64,000 bases of DNA from UBA1952 sp965246905 (lineage in GTDB: Bacteria; Bacteroidota; Bacteroidia; Chitinophagales; Chitinophagaceae): NCBI GenBank assembly GCA_965246905.1, contig CBDFFZ010000010.1, forward strand, positions 177,241 through 241,240. Direction: 5' to 3'. The stretch's first letter is position 1. Each line of letters opens with the position of its first letter. Both the position numbers and the translations under genes were made by a program. Under the pieces are notes generated by a model. That model made no database searches. It was not told the origin of the DNA and saw nothing but the letters and a program-made list of their open reading frames with translations. Of this stretch, positions 36,495 to 46,800 are shown in pieces.

Positions 36495-37976
36495 CTATAA
36501 CTGCCGGCCTGTTTGCGTAGCATACACCGGCATCCGGAAGGAAAAAACGATGCGATTATCCCTGCACGCTACCTGGAGCGGAAAGTGATGTGCATTCAGG
36601 ATACGCTTTACTATGCTTAGCCCCAGGGCGGATGTTTGTGGTACCGATGTCTGTACGCTGTCTGTACCATCTGTGAGCCATTGAATCATTACATCCGGCA
36701 GCGGCAACCCGCCATTTTCAAACTGGCAGGTCAGGTTATCCCGTTCCTTAACAAGCCGTACAATTATAGCGGCCTCTTCCGGCGAATTGGCTACTGCGTT
36801 AGCCAGCAGGTTTTGCATTACCCGCTCCATCATACTAACATCCGCAAGAACATAGGCATCATCTTCACAATCTTTACAGTTAATAGCTACACCATGCTCA
36901 GCAGCTTTCTGCCGGAAGGAATGGGCAACTTCCTGTACGAGCTCTGAGAACATAAAAGGCTCCGGTTTAGGCCCGAATGAAACAGACTCCATGGCAGATA
37001 AGTCGTGAAGCTGTGTTACCAGCTTTTCCACCAGCTTTACTTTCTGAACCACCAGCTTCGCATAATCATGCTGCTCATACGCATTGAGCGTGCCATCCGC
37101 ACCTTTTATCAGGAGTGTTTCTGCGTACCCACCGGCAATGGCCAATGGATTACGCAGATCATGCGTAATGCCTGCTATAAACACTTTACGATCTGTTTCA
37201 CTCTTGGTAAGCCTGTTTATATGATATACAAGCAGATCTGCCATTTTATTAAAAGCGCTCTTTACGTCTGCAAGTCCATCACCTTTCTGAATTTCAAAAC
37301 GGGCATTGAAATCCCCTTCTTCAAAACGATTGAGCACAGCCACTACACGGTCAAATCTTTTTTGGATTTGCCGCACATACATTAAGCTCAGGATAAGCGA
37401 AAGCAAAAGTATCAGCGAAAATGCGGTGATGGACAGAATGATGGCATGATTGCCAAACAGTGTAGAGGCGGCAAGGCGCGATTGGCTGCCCGCAAGGATT
37501 ACATAGATATAGCCCACACGCTTCCCATTGCTGATAACCTGTGCTGCGGAAAATATTTTAGGGCAGGAAGGATCGCGCGGATCCGGCCCCTTTATATAGC
37601 TTCTACCTGCTGATGCTATGTAGGCCTCGATCTTCTTCAGCGGCAGTGTCCATTCGGTTACCCGGTATTCCGATGGATGATAGCCGGCTACTTTACCTGT
37701 TGTATCCAGGAAGTAAACTTCTGAAGTAGGGCTCAGGACCATCGCATCATAGAATACCGAATCCGCCTTTTGTTTATCTAATCCATTTGCCCCGAATGGG
37801 GTGCTGAACTTTGCTATATGCACAGCTACATCCCTATTGAGCAGCTGCATGCTTGCCTCATGGTAATTGGTAGCGATGGTGTAAGTAATGACCATGAATA
37901 GCAGGCCAAGCCCGGTGATAAGTCCGGCTATTAAAAGGATAATGCGACCAAATAAGCTACTACTTTGATTTTTCAT
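36495..37976 (-). CDS. Sensor histidine kinase (HisKA, HAMP)
   Basis: 493 residues from ATG 37976 (MKNQSSSLFGRIILLIAGLI). Two transmembrane helices (about 11-32 and 175-200) enclose a periplasmic sensor region containing DPRDPSCPKIFSA. A HAMP-like linker (QKRFDRVVAVLNRFEEGDFN), the H-box FIAGITHDLRNPLAIAGGYA, an N-box (RVMQNLLANAVANSPEEA) and TSALGLSIVKRILNAH follow. Its ATG overlaps the TGA of the upstream response regulator (ATGA), so the pair is translationally coupled. Flanking methionine-rich proteins suggest a metal or envelope signal, but that is a guess. Confidence 0.92.
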   Translation of the reverse strand: MKNQSSSLFGRIILLIAGLITGLGLLFMVITYTIATNYHEASMQLLNRDVAVHIAKFSTPFGANGLDKQKADSVFYDAMVLSPTSEVYFLDTTGKVAGYHPSEYRVTEWTLPLKKIEAYIASAGRSYIKGPDPRDPSCPKIFSAAQVISNGKRVGYIYVILAGSQSRLAASTLFGNHAIILSITAFSLILLLSLILSLMYVRQIQKRFDRVVAVLNRFEEGDFNARFEIQKGDGLADVKSAFNKMADLLVYHINRLTKSETDRKVFIAGITHDLRNPLAIAGGYAETLLIKGADGTLNAYEQHDYAKLVVQKVKLVEKLVTQLHDLSAMESVSFGPKPEPFMFSELVQEVAHSFRQKAAEHGVAINCKDCEDDAYVLADVSMMERVMQNLLANAVANSPEEAAIIVRLVKERDNLTCQFENGGLPLPDVMIQWLTDGTDSVQTSVPQTSALGLSIVKRILNAHHFPLQVACRDNRIVFSFRMPVYATQTGRQL

Positions 37977-38668
37977 TCTGTAAAGCGATAACCGGTTCCC
38001 CAGCATGTAAGTATGTATTCCGGCTGTGCAGGGTCTGATTCTATTTTTAAACGTAAACGGTTTACATGCGCGGTTACCGTGTGCTCATAGCCGGCAAATG
38101 CAACGCCCCATACAGCCTCCAGCAATTGTTGGCGGGTGAATGCCTTTCCGGGATTGGAGGCAAGAAGATAAAGGAGATCGAACTCTTTAGGTGTCAGGTC
38201 GAGGCGCTGCCCGGAGATAGCAGCTTTCATTTTATCCTTGTCGATATGCAGCTTTTGGAAGATAATATCCTGGTGTTCCGGTACCGCAGGATTGCTGATT
38301 CTTAATTCCGTACGGCGAAGCAATGCCTTGATACGGGCCAGTAGCTCTTGTATGCCAAAAGGTTTTGTAATATAGTCATCTGCACCTGCCTCAAACGCTG
38401 CAAGCTTATCTGCCTCGTCGCACCGGCCGGTAAGCATAACAACAGGCACCTGCTCATCTTTACGGCGCACAGCTTTGCAAATTTCTATACCATTTACATC
38501 TGGCAGCATAAGGTCAAGAATCAGCAGGTCGAAATGCCCGGAGGCAATCTGCCCGAATGCTTCCATACCGGTATCCCATACATGCAGGTCATACTCCGGC
38601 TCGGTAAGATGAAGCGCTATCAACCGGTAAATATCAGGATCGTCTTCAACGAGCAGTATTTTCTTCAT
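37973..38668 (-). CDS. OmpR/PhoB-family response regulator
   Basis: 231 residues. Receiver domain MKKILLVEDDPDIYRLI with phospho-acceptor D52 (LILDLMLPDVNG) and lysine in DDYITKPFGIQELLARI; then a winged-helix DNA-binding domain (LDLTPKEFDLLYLLASNPGK, VTAHVNRLRLKIESDP). It is the first gene of the kinase-regulator operon. The octamer TAAATTTG on the minus strand at 38733-38740 is a candidate -7 box about 65 bp upstream. Confidence 0.94.
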   Translation of the reverse strand: MKKILLVEDDPDIYRLIALHLTEPEYDLHVWDTGMEAFGQIASGHFDLLILDLMLPDVNGIEICKAVRRKDEQVPVVMLTGRCDEADKLAAFEAGADDYITKPFGIQELLARIKALLRRTELRISNPAVPEHQDIIFQKLHIDKDKMKAAISGQRLDLTPKEFDLLYLLASNPGKAFTRQQLLEAVWGVAFAGYEHTVTAHVNRLRLKIESDPAQPEYILTCWGTGYRFTE

Positions 38669-38912
38669 GAGATTATCTGATTAAAGATTGTACGTAAATC
38701 ATACCAGTATTAATGTCTGCATGTAAAGCATTCAAATTTAATAGGCTTAAAACAATCTTTTTGTTTTTTTAAAAGCCGAATACACTTGTTATACTTCTGT
38801 GAGATTATTAAAGGCTAATGGTACAATCTTTCCGTTAGTAATGATAGGCAGAATGCTCAAAAACAATTTCTTTCCAAAAATTTTTTCTTTTAACCACCAA
38901 AAACAAACAAAC

Positions 38913-39230
38913 ATGAAAAAGCTAATCGCAATGATTGCACTTTTCGCCTTTACGGCAACCGCTACACCTGTGCTTAATGCACAATCCAAAATGAAAATGA
39001 AGGATGGTGTAATGATGAAGGACGGCAAAATGATGATGATGAAAAAAGGCAAGACCATGATGATGTCGAAAGACATGATGATGAAGGACGGCTCCAAAGT
39101 AATGAAGGACGGCACGATAATGATGAAAGATGGCAGCAAGAAAATGATGTCTGACGGCGAGATGATGGATATGAACGGAAAAATGATGATGGATGACAAG
39201 ATGATGATGGACAATAAAATGGGAAAGTAG
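38913..39230 (+). CDS. Methionine-rich repeat secreted protein (DUF6799-like), short paralogue
   Basis: 105 residues from ATG 38913. A signal peptide (MKKLIAMIALFAFTATATP to LNAQ) is followed by repeats MKMKDGVMMKDGKMMMM, MMKDGSKVMKDGTIMMKDG and MMDMNGKMMMDDKMMMD. About a third of the mature residues are methionine. Unlike the paralogue at 35794 it has no lipobox cysteine, so it is probably free in the periplasm. It is divergent from the response-regulator gene, with about 244 bp between the starts, so the regulator may control it. Confidence 0.82.
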   Translation: MKKLIAMIALFAFTATATPVLNAQSKMKMKDGVMMKDGKMMMMKKGKTMMMSKDMMMKDGSKVMKDGTIMMKDGSKKMMSDGEMMDMNGKMMMDDKMMMDNKMGK

Positions 39231-39253
39231 TTTGTGTTTAATGCTGAGTGCAT

Positions 39254-39283
39254 GGCAGCCTGTAAAACACAGGCTGCCTTTTT
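39254..39283 (+). terminator. Rho-independent terminator
   Basis: Hairpin GGCAGCCTGT-AAAAC-ACAGGCTGCC followed by TTTTT, 23 bp after the stop of the short methionine-rich gene. Confidence 0.9.
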
Positions 39284-39307
39284 AAAACCATTTAATCGAA
39301 AAAAAAG

Positions 39308-40075
39308 ATGAATACTAAGATTTGGGCAGCGTTGCTATTCGGTTGTTTCCTATCGCAAGGATGCTCCGGCCAGGGCGGGCGTTTGCCCGCTACAGGAAAT
39401 AATACGAAACAGGCAGGCATAGCCATCGTAGAATTATTTACATCGGAAGGCTGCTCCAGCTGCCCGCCGGCAGATGCATTGATGCCTGTGCTTAAAAGTG
39501 AATTTAAGGATAATGTTATTGTGCTCTCTTTTCATGTTGACTATTGGAACAGGCTTGGCTGGAAAGACCCATACAGCAACAGTGATTATTCGAAGCGGCA
39601 AAACCAGTACTCTTCAGCCTTCGGGTCTGATAATGTCTATACGCCGCAGGCGATTGTAAATGGTACAGACCAAACCACGGGCGGCAATCAGCAGGGCCTC
39701 AGTGCGCTTATTAAAAAAGCTGCGGCAAAGCCTTCTGCCGCCAATATCGAGGTAACCGCACGGCATGAGAAAGATGGCGAAGCGATCGTTACTTACAAAA
39801 CGCGCATCCAGGCAAACGAAGTAGTCAATCTCGCCTTGGTACAAATCCATGCAAGTACAGATGTACAAAGAGGCGAAAATGGCGGCCGGACGTTAAAGCA
39901 TTATAATGTAGTCCGTGATTTCCGCTCACTGCAAAAAGCGGATGGTGAAGTGCGCTTTACGCTGCCCGGCAATATGAGCGCCGATCAGTTCCGCATTGTA
40001 GCATTTATTCAAAATGCCCAAAATAAGCACATCCTCGCCGGCAGGGAAGTGGCGATTGATTATACCAATCAATAA
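39308..40075 (+). CDS. DUF1223 thioredoxin-like lipoprotein
   Basis: 255 residues with a lipobox at Cys 19 (FLSQGCSGQ). The thioredoxin-like DUF1223 core is VELFTSEGCSSCPPADALMP, with a CxxC motif, then VIVLSFHVDYWNRLGWKDPY and DNVYTPQAIVNGTDQTTGGN. The family is exported and of unknown function; the CxxC implies a redox or metal role. It is separated from the methionine-rich gene by a terminator only 24 bp upstream of its start. Confidence 0.88.
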   Translation: MNTKIWAALLFGCFLSQGCSGQGGRLPATGNNTKQAGIAIVELFTSEGCSSCPPADALMPVLKSEFKDNVIVLSFHVDYWNRLGWKDPYSNSDYSKRQNQYSSAFGSDNVYTPQAIVNGTDQTTGGNQQGLSALIKKAAAKPSAANIEVTARHEKDGEAIVTYKTRIQANEVVNLALVQIHASTDVQRGENGGRTLKHYNVVRDFRSLQKADGEVRFTLPGNMSADQFRIVAFIQNAQNKHILAGREVAIDYTNQ

Positions 40076-40240
40076 CCGGGAGCGTATCCCAAAAACTACC
40101 TGTCACATTCCCCAAAAAGATCGTTTGCCGTAAGGATGTAAATAAGACATTCGGGCATCATAATTATCGCATTCCGCATACTTGCCCGACCTGTGAGGTA
40201 CTAGCCAACTTCGCACTACTCAAGCCAATACCGAGGGATT

Positions 40241-40324
40241 GGGCGTGTCCCTGCCGGGCCGGGCCATTCGCTGCAATCTCCGCCGAAAAAAAGCGGAGGA
40301 TTTCCGCTACTGTCCCTCACGCGG
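40241..40324 (+). repeat. Dispersed hairpin repeat element, copy 2
   Basis: Outer arms GCGTG (40243-40247) and CACGC (40318-40322) enclose CGGGCCATTCGCTGCAATC, an inner stem CTCCGC/GCGGAG with an A-rich loop, and GGATTTCCGCTACTGTCCC. It has the same plan as the copy at 6108-6175. It lies about 70 bp upstream of the helicase gene, at the border of the defence island. The remainder of 40076-40390 shows nothing recognisable. Confidence 0.65.
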
Positions 40325-40390
40325 ATTGAATGCAAGAAAATAAATCCCGGCATTTTTGCTGGCATTGAGGGAACATATTATCTTAACCCC

Positions 40391-42094
40391 ATGATACCCG
40401 GCATTGACAACCAGAATGATTTACCATCTATCCTTGATAACTACAACTTTGGAACAGTTGGTTCGTTTTTGGAGAAACATATAGTTCCGGGTTCGGAGCT
40501 ATCCTTTGTCTCTGCCTATTTTACGCTCAACGCTTATGAAAAGCTAAAAGAGAATCTTAAGGATATAACGTCTTTACGATTTCTCTTTGGAGAGCCATCT
40601 TTCTTAAAGAATATTGATCCTGGTAAAACAGTAGGGCGCGGTGCAACAATTACAGAAGCCAGCGGCACCATTGCCACGGCGAAACAAGTACGCCAGAAAT
40701 ATGCTGCCCGCTCATGCGCGGAATGGATACGTCAGAAGGTGGAAGTACGTAGTATGGTGAAGCCTAATTTTTTGCACGGCAAGCTTTACCTGATCAATAA
40801 GCCTAATGGCGCAAGTCCTGAAGCCGTATTAGGTTCATCAAATTTTACGGTAAATGGTTTAGCGCTTAATGGAGTCCGGAAGGGAAATATGGAGCTGAAC
40901 ATGGTCGTTCAGCATAAAATTGAACACAAAGGGCTTGAAGCATGGTTTAAAGCATTGTGGGATGATAATACCGGGCTTGTAAAAGATGTAAAGGAAGAAG
41001 TGCTTGATTACTTAGGAAAATATTTTGAAGAAGCGGCGCCGGAATTTGTTTATTTCAAAACGCTCTATCACTTGTTCGATGAGTTCGTAAAAAACGGAGA
41101 TGATAAAAACTTCTTAGCTGGTCATACTAATTTGTTGGATACGGAAGTATGGAAAATGCTCTATCCCTTTCAGCAGGACGGTGTAAAAAGCGCGATCAAT
41201 AAGCTGCGCAATTTTGGCGGTTGCATTATTGCAGATAGTGTAGGGCTTGGGAAAACTTTTGAAGCCCTTGCCGTCATCAAGTACTACGAGTTACTGAATC
41301 AAAGAGTATTAGTAATCTGCCCCAAAAAGCTGCGTGAAAACTGGACTATTTACCAAGCCAGTAAAATGAGTACGCTTAATCCGCTTGAGCGTGACCGCTT
41401 TCAATACAATGTACTTTATCACACGGATATGGGACGCGTAAAAAGATTGTCCGAAGCGGACAGTCTTGATTTTGCAACACTAAATTGGGCGGCATACGAT
41501 CTTATTGTAATTGATGAAAGCCACAACTTCCGGGGAGCACAAATTGAGGAAGAAAGGCGTGATGGCTCCGGCGAGACAAGAATGAACCGGGCTATGTGGC
41601 TTATGGAAAAGATCATTAAGCAGGGAAGCAAGACCAAAGTATTATTGCTTTCTGCAACACCGGTAAACAATACGCTTGCAGATCTTCGAAATCAGATTCA
41701 CCTCATCACGCATAACAGCGATTCTATTGAAAGCGAAGCCATACGCATTGATGGTATATCGGATATGCTTACGCTGGCGCAAAAGCGATTTACTAAATGG
41801 GCTGATCCTAAGAAAAATGCAGATCGTAAAGTAAAGGATCTGATAGAAAATTTAGGTACCGACTTCACCCGCCTATTAGATACCCTCACAATTGCACGTT
41901 CACGTAAGCACATAGAGCGTTACTACAATGCAGCTGATATCGGCAAATTCCCCAAAAGAATACAACCGATTGCTATCTATCCTGAAATAGATTTAAAAAA
42001 AAAGGTTTCCGCATTACGATACTATATCGGATACGATCAATGCCTATCAGTTCCGGCTATACAATCCTTTCAACTTTCTCAAAGAGGAATTTAA
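40391..42094 (+). CDS. PLD-nuclease/SNF2-like helicase, N-terminal part of a frameshifted gene
   Basis: 567 residues in this frame. The N-terminal domain is a phospholipase-D-type nuclease with one HxK motif at H129 (LHGKLYLINKPNG) and GSSNFTVNGLA. The helicase core follows: Walker A with K288 (IADSVGLGKTFEALAVI), DEAH-like box at 375-378 (LIVIDESHNFR) and motif III (LLLSATPVNN). From about residue 537 the frame leaves the family sequence, just after a run of nine A, and stops at 42094. One base fewer in that run continues the protein as RFPHYDTISDTINAYQF into the second open frame, up to 43832, for a total of about 1146 residues. It is the first gene of a restriction-like locus and stops being co-linear with its homologues only at the A-run. 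Confidence 0.82.
   Translation: MIPGIDNQNDLPSILDNYNFGTVGSFLEKHIVPGSELSFVSAYFTLNAYEKLKENLKDITSLRFLFGEPSFLKNIDPGKTVGRGATITEASGTIATAKQVRQKYAARSCAEWIRQKVEVRSMVKPNFLHGKLYLINKPNGASPEAVLGSSNFTVNGLALNGVRKGNMELNMVVQHKIEHKGLEAWFKALWDDNTGLVKDVKEEVLDYLGKYFEEAAPEFVYFKTLYHLFDEFVKNGDDKNFLAGHTNLLDTEVWKMLYPFQQDGVKSAINKLRNFGGCIIADSVGLGKTFEALAVIKYYELLNQRVLVICPKKLRENWTIYQASKMSTLNPLERDRFQYNVLYHTDMGRVKRLSEADSLDFATLNWAAYDLIVIDESHNFRGAQIEEERRDGSGETRMNRAMWLMEKIIKQGSKTKVLLLSATPVNNTLADLRNQIHLITHNSDSIESEAIRIDGISDMLTLAQKRFTKWADPKKNADRKVKDLIENLGTDFTRLLDTLTIARSRKHIERYYNAADIGKFPKRIQPIAIYPEIDLKKKVSALRYYIGYDQCLSVPAIQSFQLSQRGI
41995..42003 (+). other. A9 tract causing a one-base frame change in the helicase
   Basis: The sequence TTTAAAAAAAAAGG gives nine A. 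With eight A (or eleven) the two halves of the helicase read through in one frame. A tract of this length can vary by slipped-strand synthesis, can slip during transcription, or can be miscounted in sequencing. Confidence 0.8.
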
Positions 42095-43832
42095 GCCACA
42101 TTACGAAGCCATTGCTAATCGTAGTGGCATTAAATCCTTCACTCAGGACAAACGCGAACGGCTGCTTATTTCTATGATGAAGGTGGGTTATCTCAAACGC
42201 TTAGAGAGCTCTATTGAATCCTTTGAGATTTCTATGGATCGCACCTTAAAAAAAATTGAAGCCCTGGAGGCTAAAATCGCGCGCTTTAAGAAAGATCATA
42301 AAGACGATGAAATAGAGACGGAATATGATAGCAGCATTAGTCCTGACCTTGCCAACGGAGAAGACCCGGAAGGCGAGATCGGTGGACGCCTGAAATACCG
42401 TCTATCTCATTTAAAGTTAGATGAATGGCTTACTGCATTGAAAGCGGACAAATCGGCCTTGGTAAGGCTACATAATGATGCGAAAGCAGTAGAGCCGAAT
42501 GACGATGCCAAGATGGCCGAGTTGAAAACCCTTATTTCCGGAAAGCTTAGAAAGCCCCTGAATAAAGACAACAAGAAGGTGATTGTCTTCACCGCCTTTG
42601 CCGATACTGCTGAATACTTATATAGATGCCTGAAAGACTGGGCCCGTGAAGAGTTAGGTGTGCATATAGCTTTAGTGGCAGGAAGCCAGTATTCCAATAC
42701 GCTTGATAAAAGAAAGGCCGATTTTAACACCATTCTTACCCACTTCTCGCCGCGTTCCAAAGGCCGTGATAAGCTAACTATACTGAACCAAGAAGAAGAA
42801 ATAGATATTCTTATTGCTACTGATTGTATTTCGGAAGGGCAGAATTTGCAGGATTGCGATTACTTGGTGAACTACGATATTCACTGGAACCCGGTACGGA
42901 TTATACAACGCTTTGGGCGGATTGATCGCCTTAATAGTGTGAATAATAAAATTCAGCTGGTAAATTTCTGGCCCACCCCCGATCTCAATAAATATATTAA
43001 TCTAAAAGACCGGGTAGAGGCACGTATGGCGCTTGTTGATCTTACAGCCACAGCGGAGGATGATCTGTTGCGCAATACCGAAGGTTTGGATGATATTATA
43101 GGGCAGGACTTAAAGTACCGGGATCAGCAGTTGCTTCGTATGCGCAAAGAAGTATTGGATATGGATGATCTGAATGATACCGTATCCCTGACCGATTTCA
43201 CATTGGATGATTTCCGTGCAGAGCTCCAGCACTATTTCACAGAGGAGACAAAAGCAAAACTGGAAGATGCACCTGCGGGGCTATATGCAATTGTTCCGTC
43301 TCCATCCGGCCAATACAGTCATTTACAGCTAGCAAACCTGTTTAATGGGGAAGCCGCCGGCATCGTGAAGCCGGGTATTATCTTTTGCCTCCAGCATAAC
43401 CCCAAAAGGATAGATGCCGATACAGATGATGACCGCAAAAACACAAAAGCTGATGCTCAGAAGTTGAATCCCTTGCACCCTTATTACTTAGTGTATGTGC
43501 AGGATGATGGAGCTATTCGTTATCGCTATGGGCATGCGCGTATTATTCTTGAAATCTTCCGGGTGCTTTGCCAGCGCGTAAAAGTGCCTTTTGAAGAGCT
43601 GTGTAACATCTTTAATAAAGAAACGGGAAATGGTGAAGACATGAATAGAGAATCAAAGCTTTTGCAGGAAGCTATTGCAAGTATTCGCAGTACACTTAAG
43701 AAGAACAATTTTTCGCAGCTTACTTCCGGCAAACGTAATGCGCAATTAGTAGTTGGTACAGCTGGTCAAACAGAGGAAACGCCTGAAGAAGACACTACTT
43801 TCACACTTATCACCTGGCTTGTAATTAAATAA
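42006..43832 (+). CDS. SNF2-like helicase, C-terminal part of the frameshifted gene
   Basis: This open stretch continues the helicase in the +1 frame; the first ATG is 42174, but homology-like sequence already starts at the A-run (FPHYDTISDTINAYQFRLY, LYNPFNFLKEEFKPHY). It contains a coiled coil and the second RecA-like domain: VIVFTAFADTAEYLYRCLKD, ILIATDCISEGQNLQDCDYL and the arginine-finger motif VRIIQRFGRIDRLNS. It stops 4 bp before the methyltransferase gene, so the two are co-transcribed. Alone this part lacks Walker A and cannot hydrolyse ATP; without repair of the frame the helicase is probably inactive. Confidence 0.8.
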   Translation, partial: FPHYDTISDTINAYQFRLYNPFNFLKEEFKPHYEAIANRSGIKSFTQDKRERLLISMMKVGYLKRLESSIESFEISMDRTLKKIEALEAKIARFKKDHKDDEIETEYDSSISPDLANGEDPEGEIGGRLKYRLSHLKLDEWLTALKADKSALVRLHNDAKAVEPNDDAKMAELKTLISGKLRKPLNKDNKKVIVFTAFADTAEYLYRCLKDWAREELGVHIALVAGSQYSNTLDKRKADFNTILTHFSPRSKGRDKLTILNQEEEIDILIATDCISEGQNLQDCDYLVNYDIHWNPVRIIQRFGRIDRLNSVNNKIQLVNFWPTPDLNKYINLKDRVEARMALVDLTATAEDDLLRNTEGLDDIIGQDLKYRDQQLLRMRKEVLDMDDLNDTVSLTDFTLDDFRAELQHYFTEETKAKLEDAPAGLYAIVPSPSGQYSHLQLANLFNGEAAGIVKPGIIFCLQHNPKRIDADTDDDRKNTKADAQKLNPLHPYYLVYVQDDGAIRYRYGHARIILEIFRVLCQRVKVPFEELCNIFNKETGNGEDMNRESKLLQEAIASIRSTLKKNNFSQLTSGKRNAQLVVGTAGQTEETPEEDTTFTLITWLVIK

Positions 43833-43836
43833 ACCT

Positions 43837-46800
43837 ATGGCTACTGCCACAAAAAATAACCGCGCTGATATTTTGGGCGACATAACGGCTTCATTAAAAT
43901 CATTCAAAGGTGGAGTAGCACTTCAGGATAGTGCCATCGCATTATTTAAAACGCTGGGTTATCACAGCCTTAAAATGCAGCGACTTAGTTCGCCTAATTT
44001 TGAGGGATTTAAGGATGCATTCTCAATAGATGCCAGCGCTATCAACAAAGACAAAGCATTAGTAAAAGATTGGGCGCGCATTGACTTCCTTTTTCAATTT
44101 GGCGACAAAGAGCTAAGTGGGCTCACCTCGAAGCGCAGTCCTGAGGAAGTGGATGAAAAGGAATATCAGAGCTTTTTGTTTATAGCTATTGAGTTAAAAA
44201 GCAGCGAATACAAACGGGCGGATTTAGTTGGCATAACCCGCGAGATTAACCGGCCATTTTTCATGCCTGTGATTGTACTATTTCACTACGATAACAAGCT
44301 GACGCTTTCTATCATAGACCGGAGGCTACATAAGCTTAGGCCAGATCGGGATGTTTTGCAAAAGGTAACTTTAATTAGAGATATTGATCTCATTCATACG
44401 CACCGAGCTCACATTGAGATTCTAGCGGATCTTAGCCTTCTCAATCTTAGCAGTGCGCATTCGATCAGCTCATTCGTTACACTGCATGAAGCCTGGAAGA
44501 AAACGCTCAGTACGTCAGAACTTAATAAGCGCTTCTACCGCGAACTTTCAAACTGGTATTTCTGGGCGACCAAGCAGGTAATATTTCCTGGCGCTCCCAC
44601 TGCTGCAGATGCACACCGCAAAAACGTCAACCTCAATGAACTTTTGCAGGAGCATCGTGCAACGAATGTTATTCGCATGCTCACTCGCTTACTTTTCGTT
44701 TGGTTTATCAAAGAGAAGGGATTAATACCAGAAGAATTATTTGAGCTTAATACCTTGCAAAAAGATATCTTAAAGGACATCTCGCCACATCATGAAACAG
44801 GCATGTTTTTGGAGTCGAACAGGGACAGTGTTTACTATAAGGCTGTTTTACAAAATTTATTCTTTGCCACACTGAACTGCCCAATAGAAGCTGAAAGTAT
44901 AGATAAACGGAAGCGTGGGTTTCGTGGGGATGGGTACGGCACACACCGTGGCATAGATTACCTTATGCGGTACAAACAGTATTTCAAAAAACCAGACAAG
45001 TTTCTGGACATGATGAATAGTGTAGTGCCTTTTTTAAATGGTGGTCTTTTTGAATGCCTCGACGACAAGTACCAAAACAAGTACATAGATGGTTTTTCGG
45101 ACCAAATGACCCAAGGCGAACAACTGGTTGTTCCTGACTACATTTTCTTTGGCGTGGAAGAGAAAGTAGACCTAAGCAACGAATACGGAGTCAGCAATGC
45201 TGCTACCAAGAAAGCTGCGGTAAAGGGACTGATTAATATCCTTAAATCTTATAAATTTACAATTACAGAAAATACCCCAATAGAGGAAGACGTAGCCTTG
45301 GACCCTGAGTTGTTGGGAAAAGTATTTGAAAATTTACTGGCCAGCTATAACCCCGAAACTAAGACTACGGCCAGAAAGCAAACCGGCTCTTTTTATACAC
45401 CGCGCGAGATCGTGGATTACATGGTGAATGAAAGTCTGATGGCCTTTCTTAAAACTGCTGTGTCCGATTGGGGCAAAAGTTCAGAGGATGAGATAGATAA
45501 AGAACTACGCGCACTCACTTCATTTGATCACAACACGCCCTTCGGTAACAATAAATTAGTTCAAACAAAAATTATTCAAGCGCTAAGCGGCTGCAAAATT
45601 CTTGACCCCGCATGTGGCTCCGGTGCTTTCCCGATGGGCGTGCTGCAAAAGATGGTGCATATGCTGCAGAAGTTAGACCCGGAAAATAGAATCTGGCGTG
45701 ATGTACAGTTAGAAAAAGCAAAGAGCGACAGCGATGCAGCGTTTGATATTGATGATAAGCAAGACCGCGGAGAGCGGCTACAGGAAATCAATGATGCTTT
45801 CGATCAAAGCATTAACGACCCCGACTATGCACGCAAGCTATTCCTGATTGAGACTTGTATTTACGGGGTGGATATTCAACCAATAGCCACCCAGATATCA
45901 AAGTTGCGGTTTTTTATATCACTGGTAGTAGAGCAAAAGGTAAATCCGGATAAAGCCAACTTTGGCATACGGCCCTTACCTAATCTGGAAACCAAATTTG
46001 TAGCCGCTAATACACTCGTGGATATTGAAAAACCTACAGCACAAACCACGCTTTATAATACACCACGCATTAAAGAATTAGAAAGTGAGCTAAAGGCTAT
46101 TCGTAGCAGGCTGTTTAATGCCCGTACGAAAGACACTAAGCTGAAATACCGCAATAAAGACTTAGAGTTGCGTACGGCTATTGCCACAGAGTTAAAGAAA
46201 ACGGGTTGGGCAAATGATGCCGCTGATAAGTTAGCTGGCTGGGACCCGTATGACCAAAACAATGCCTCCCTTTTCTTCAACCCGGAATGGATGTTTGATG
46301 TAAGTGACGGCTTTGACGTTGTTGTTGGGAATCCGCCATACATTTCTTATTATGGAAAAAATGCAGCACCGTTAAGTAATGAGCACAGAAACTGTTTTGT
46401 TAATCAATATCAAGCCGTGCTAAAGGCTAATGACAGAATCAATGCAATGAATTTGATGGTTGAAAAAGGTATTTCCCTGCTTACATCAAATGGACACCTT
46501 TCGTTCATCACAAATAAGACGATAGCTGTATTACCTACTTATGCTATTGTAAGAAAATTCATATTAGGCAGTTCTAGCATTACATACTTAGCCTCTAACT
46601 TAAATCCTTTTGAAGCAGTTGTTGACTGCGTCATAATAGGGTTAGGCAAAAAGAGCTTAGGGAAAGACTATAAAGTCAAATGGGTAAACACCGACTTGAA
46701 GTCATTCGAACTGAAGGATGCAACTAAGATCTTAGCTAACATCCATACAGAATTTCACTTTCCACAAGCCGAAGAGCTCCTTTTTAAGATTGAAGAGAAT

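Noticed and set aside
41995..42004. Programmed -1 ribosomal frameshift at A AAA AAG in the helicase
   Set aside because: The slippery heptamer is in phase, but the downstream coding frame is +1, so a -1 shift would lead into the wrong frame. Loss of one A, or transcript slippage, is needed instead.
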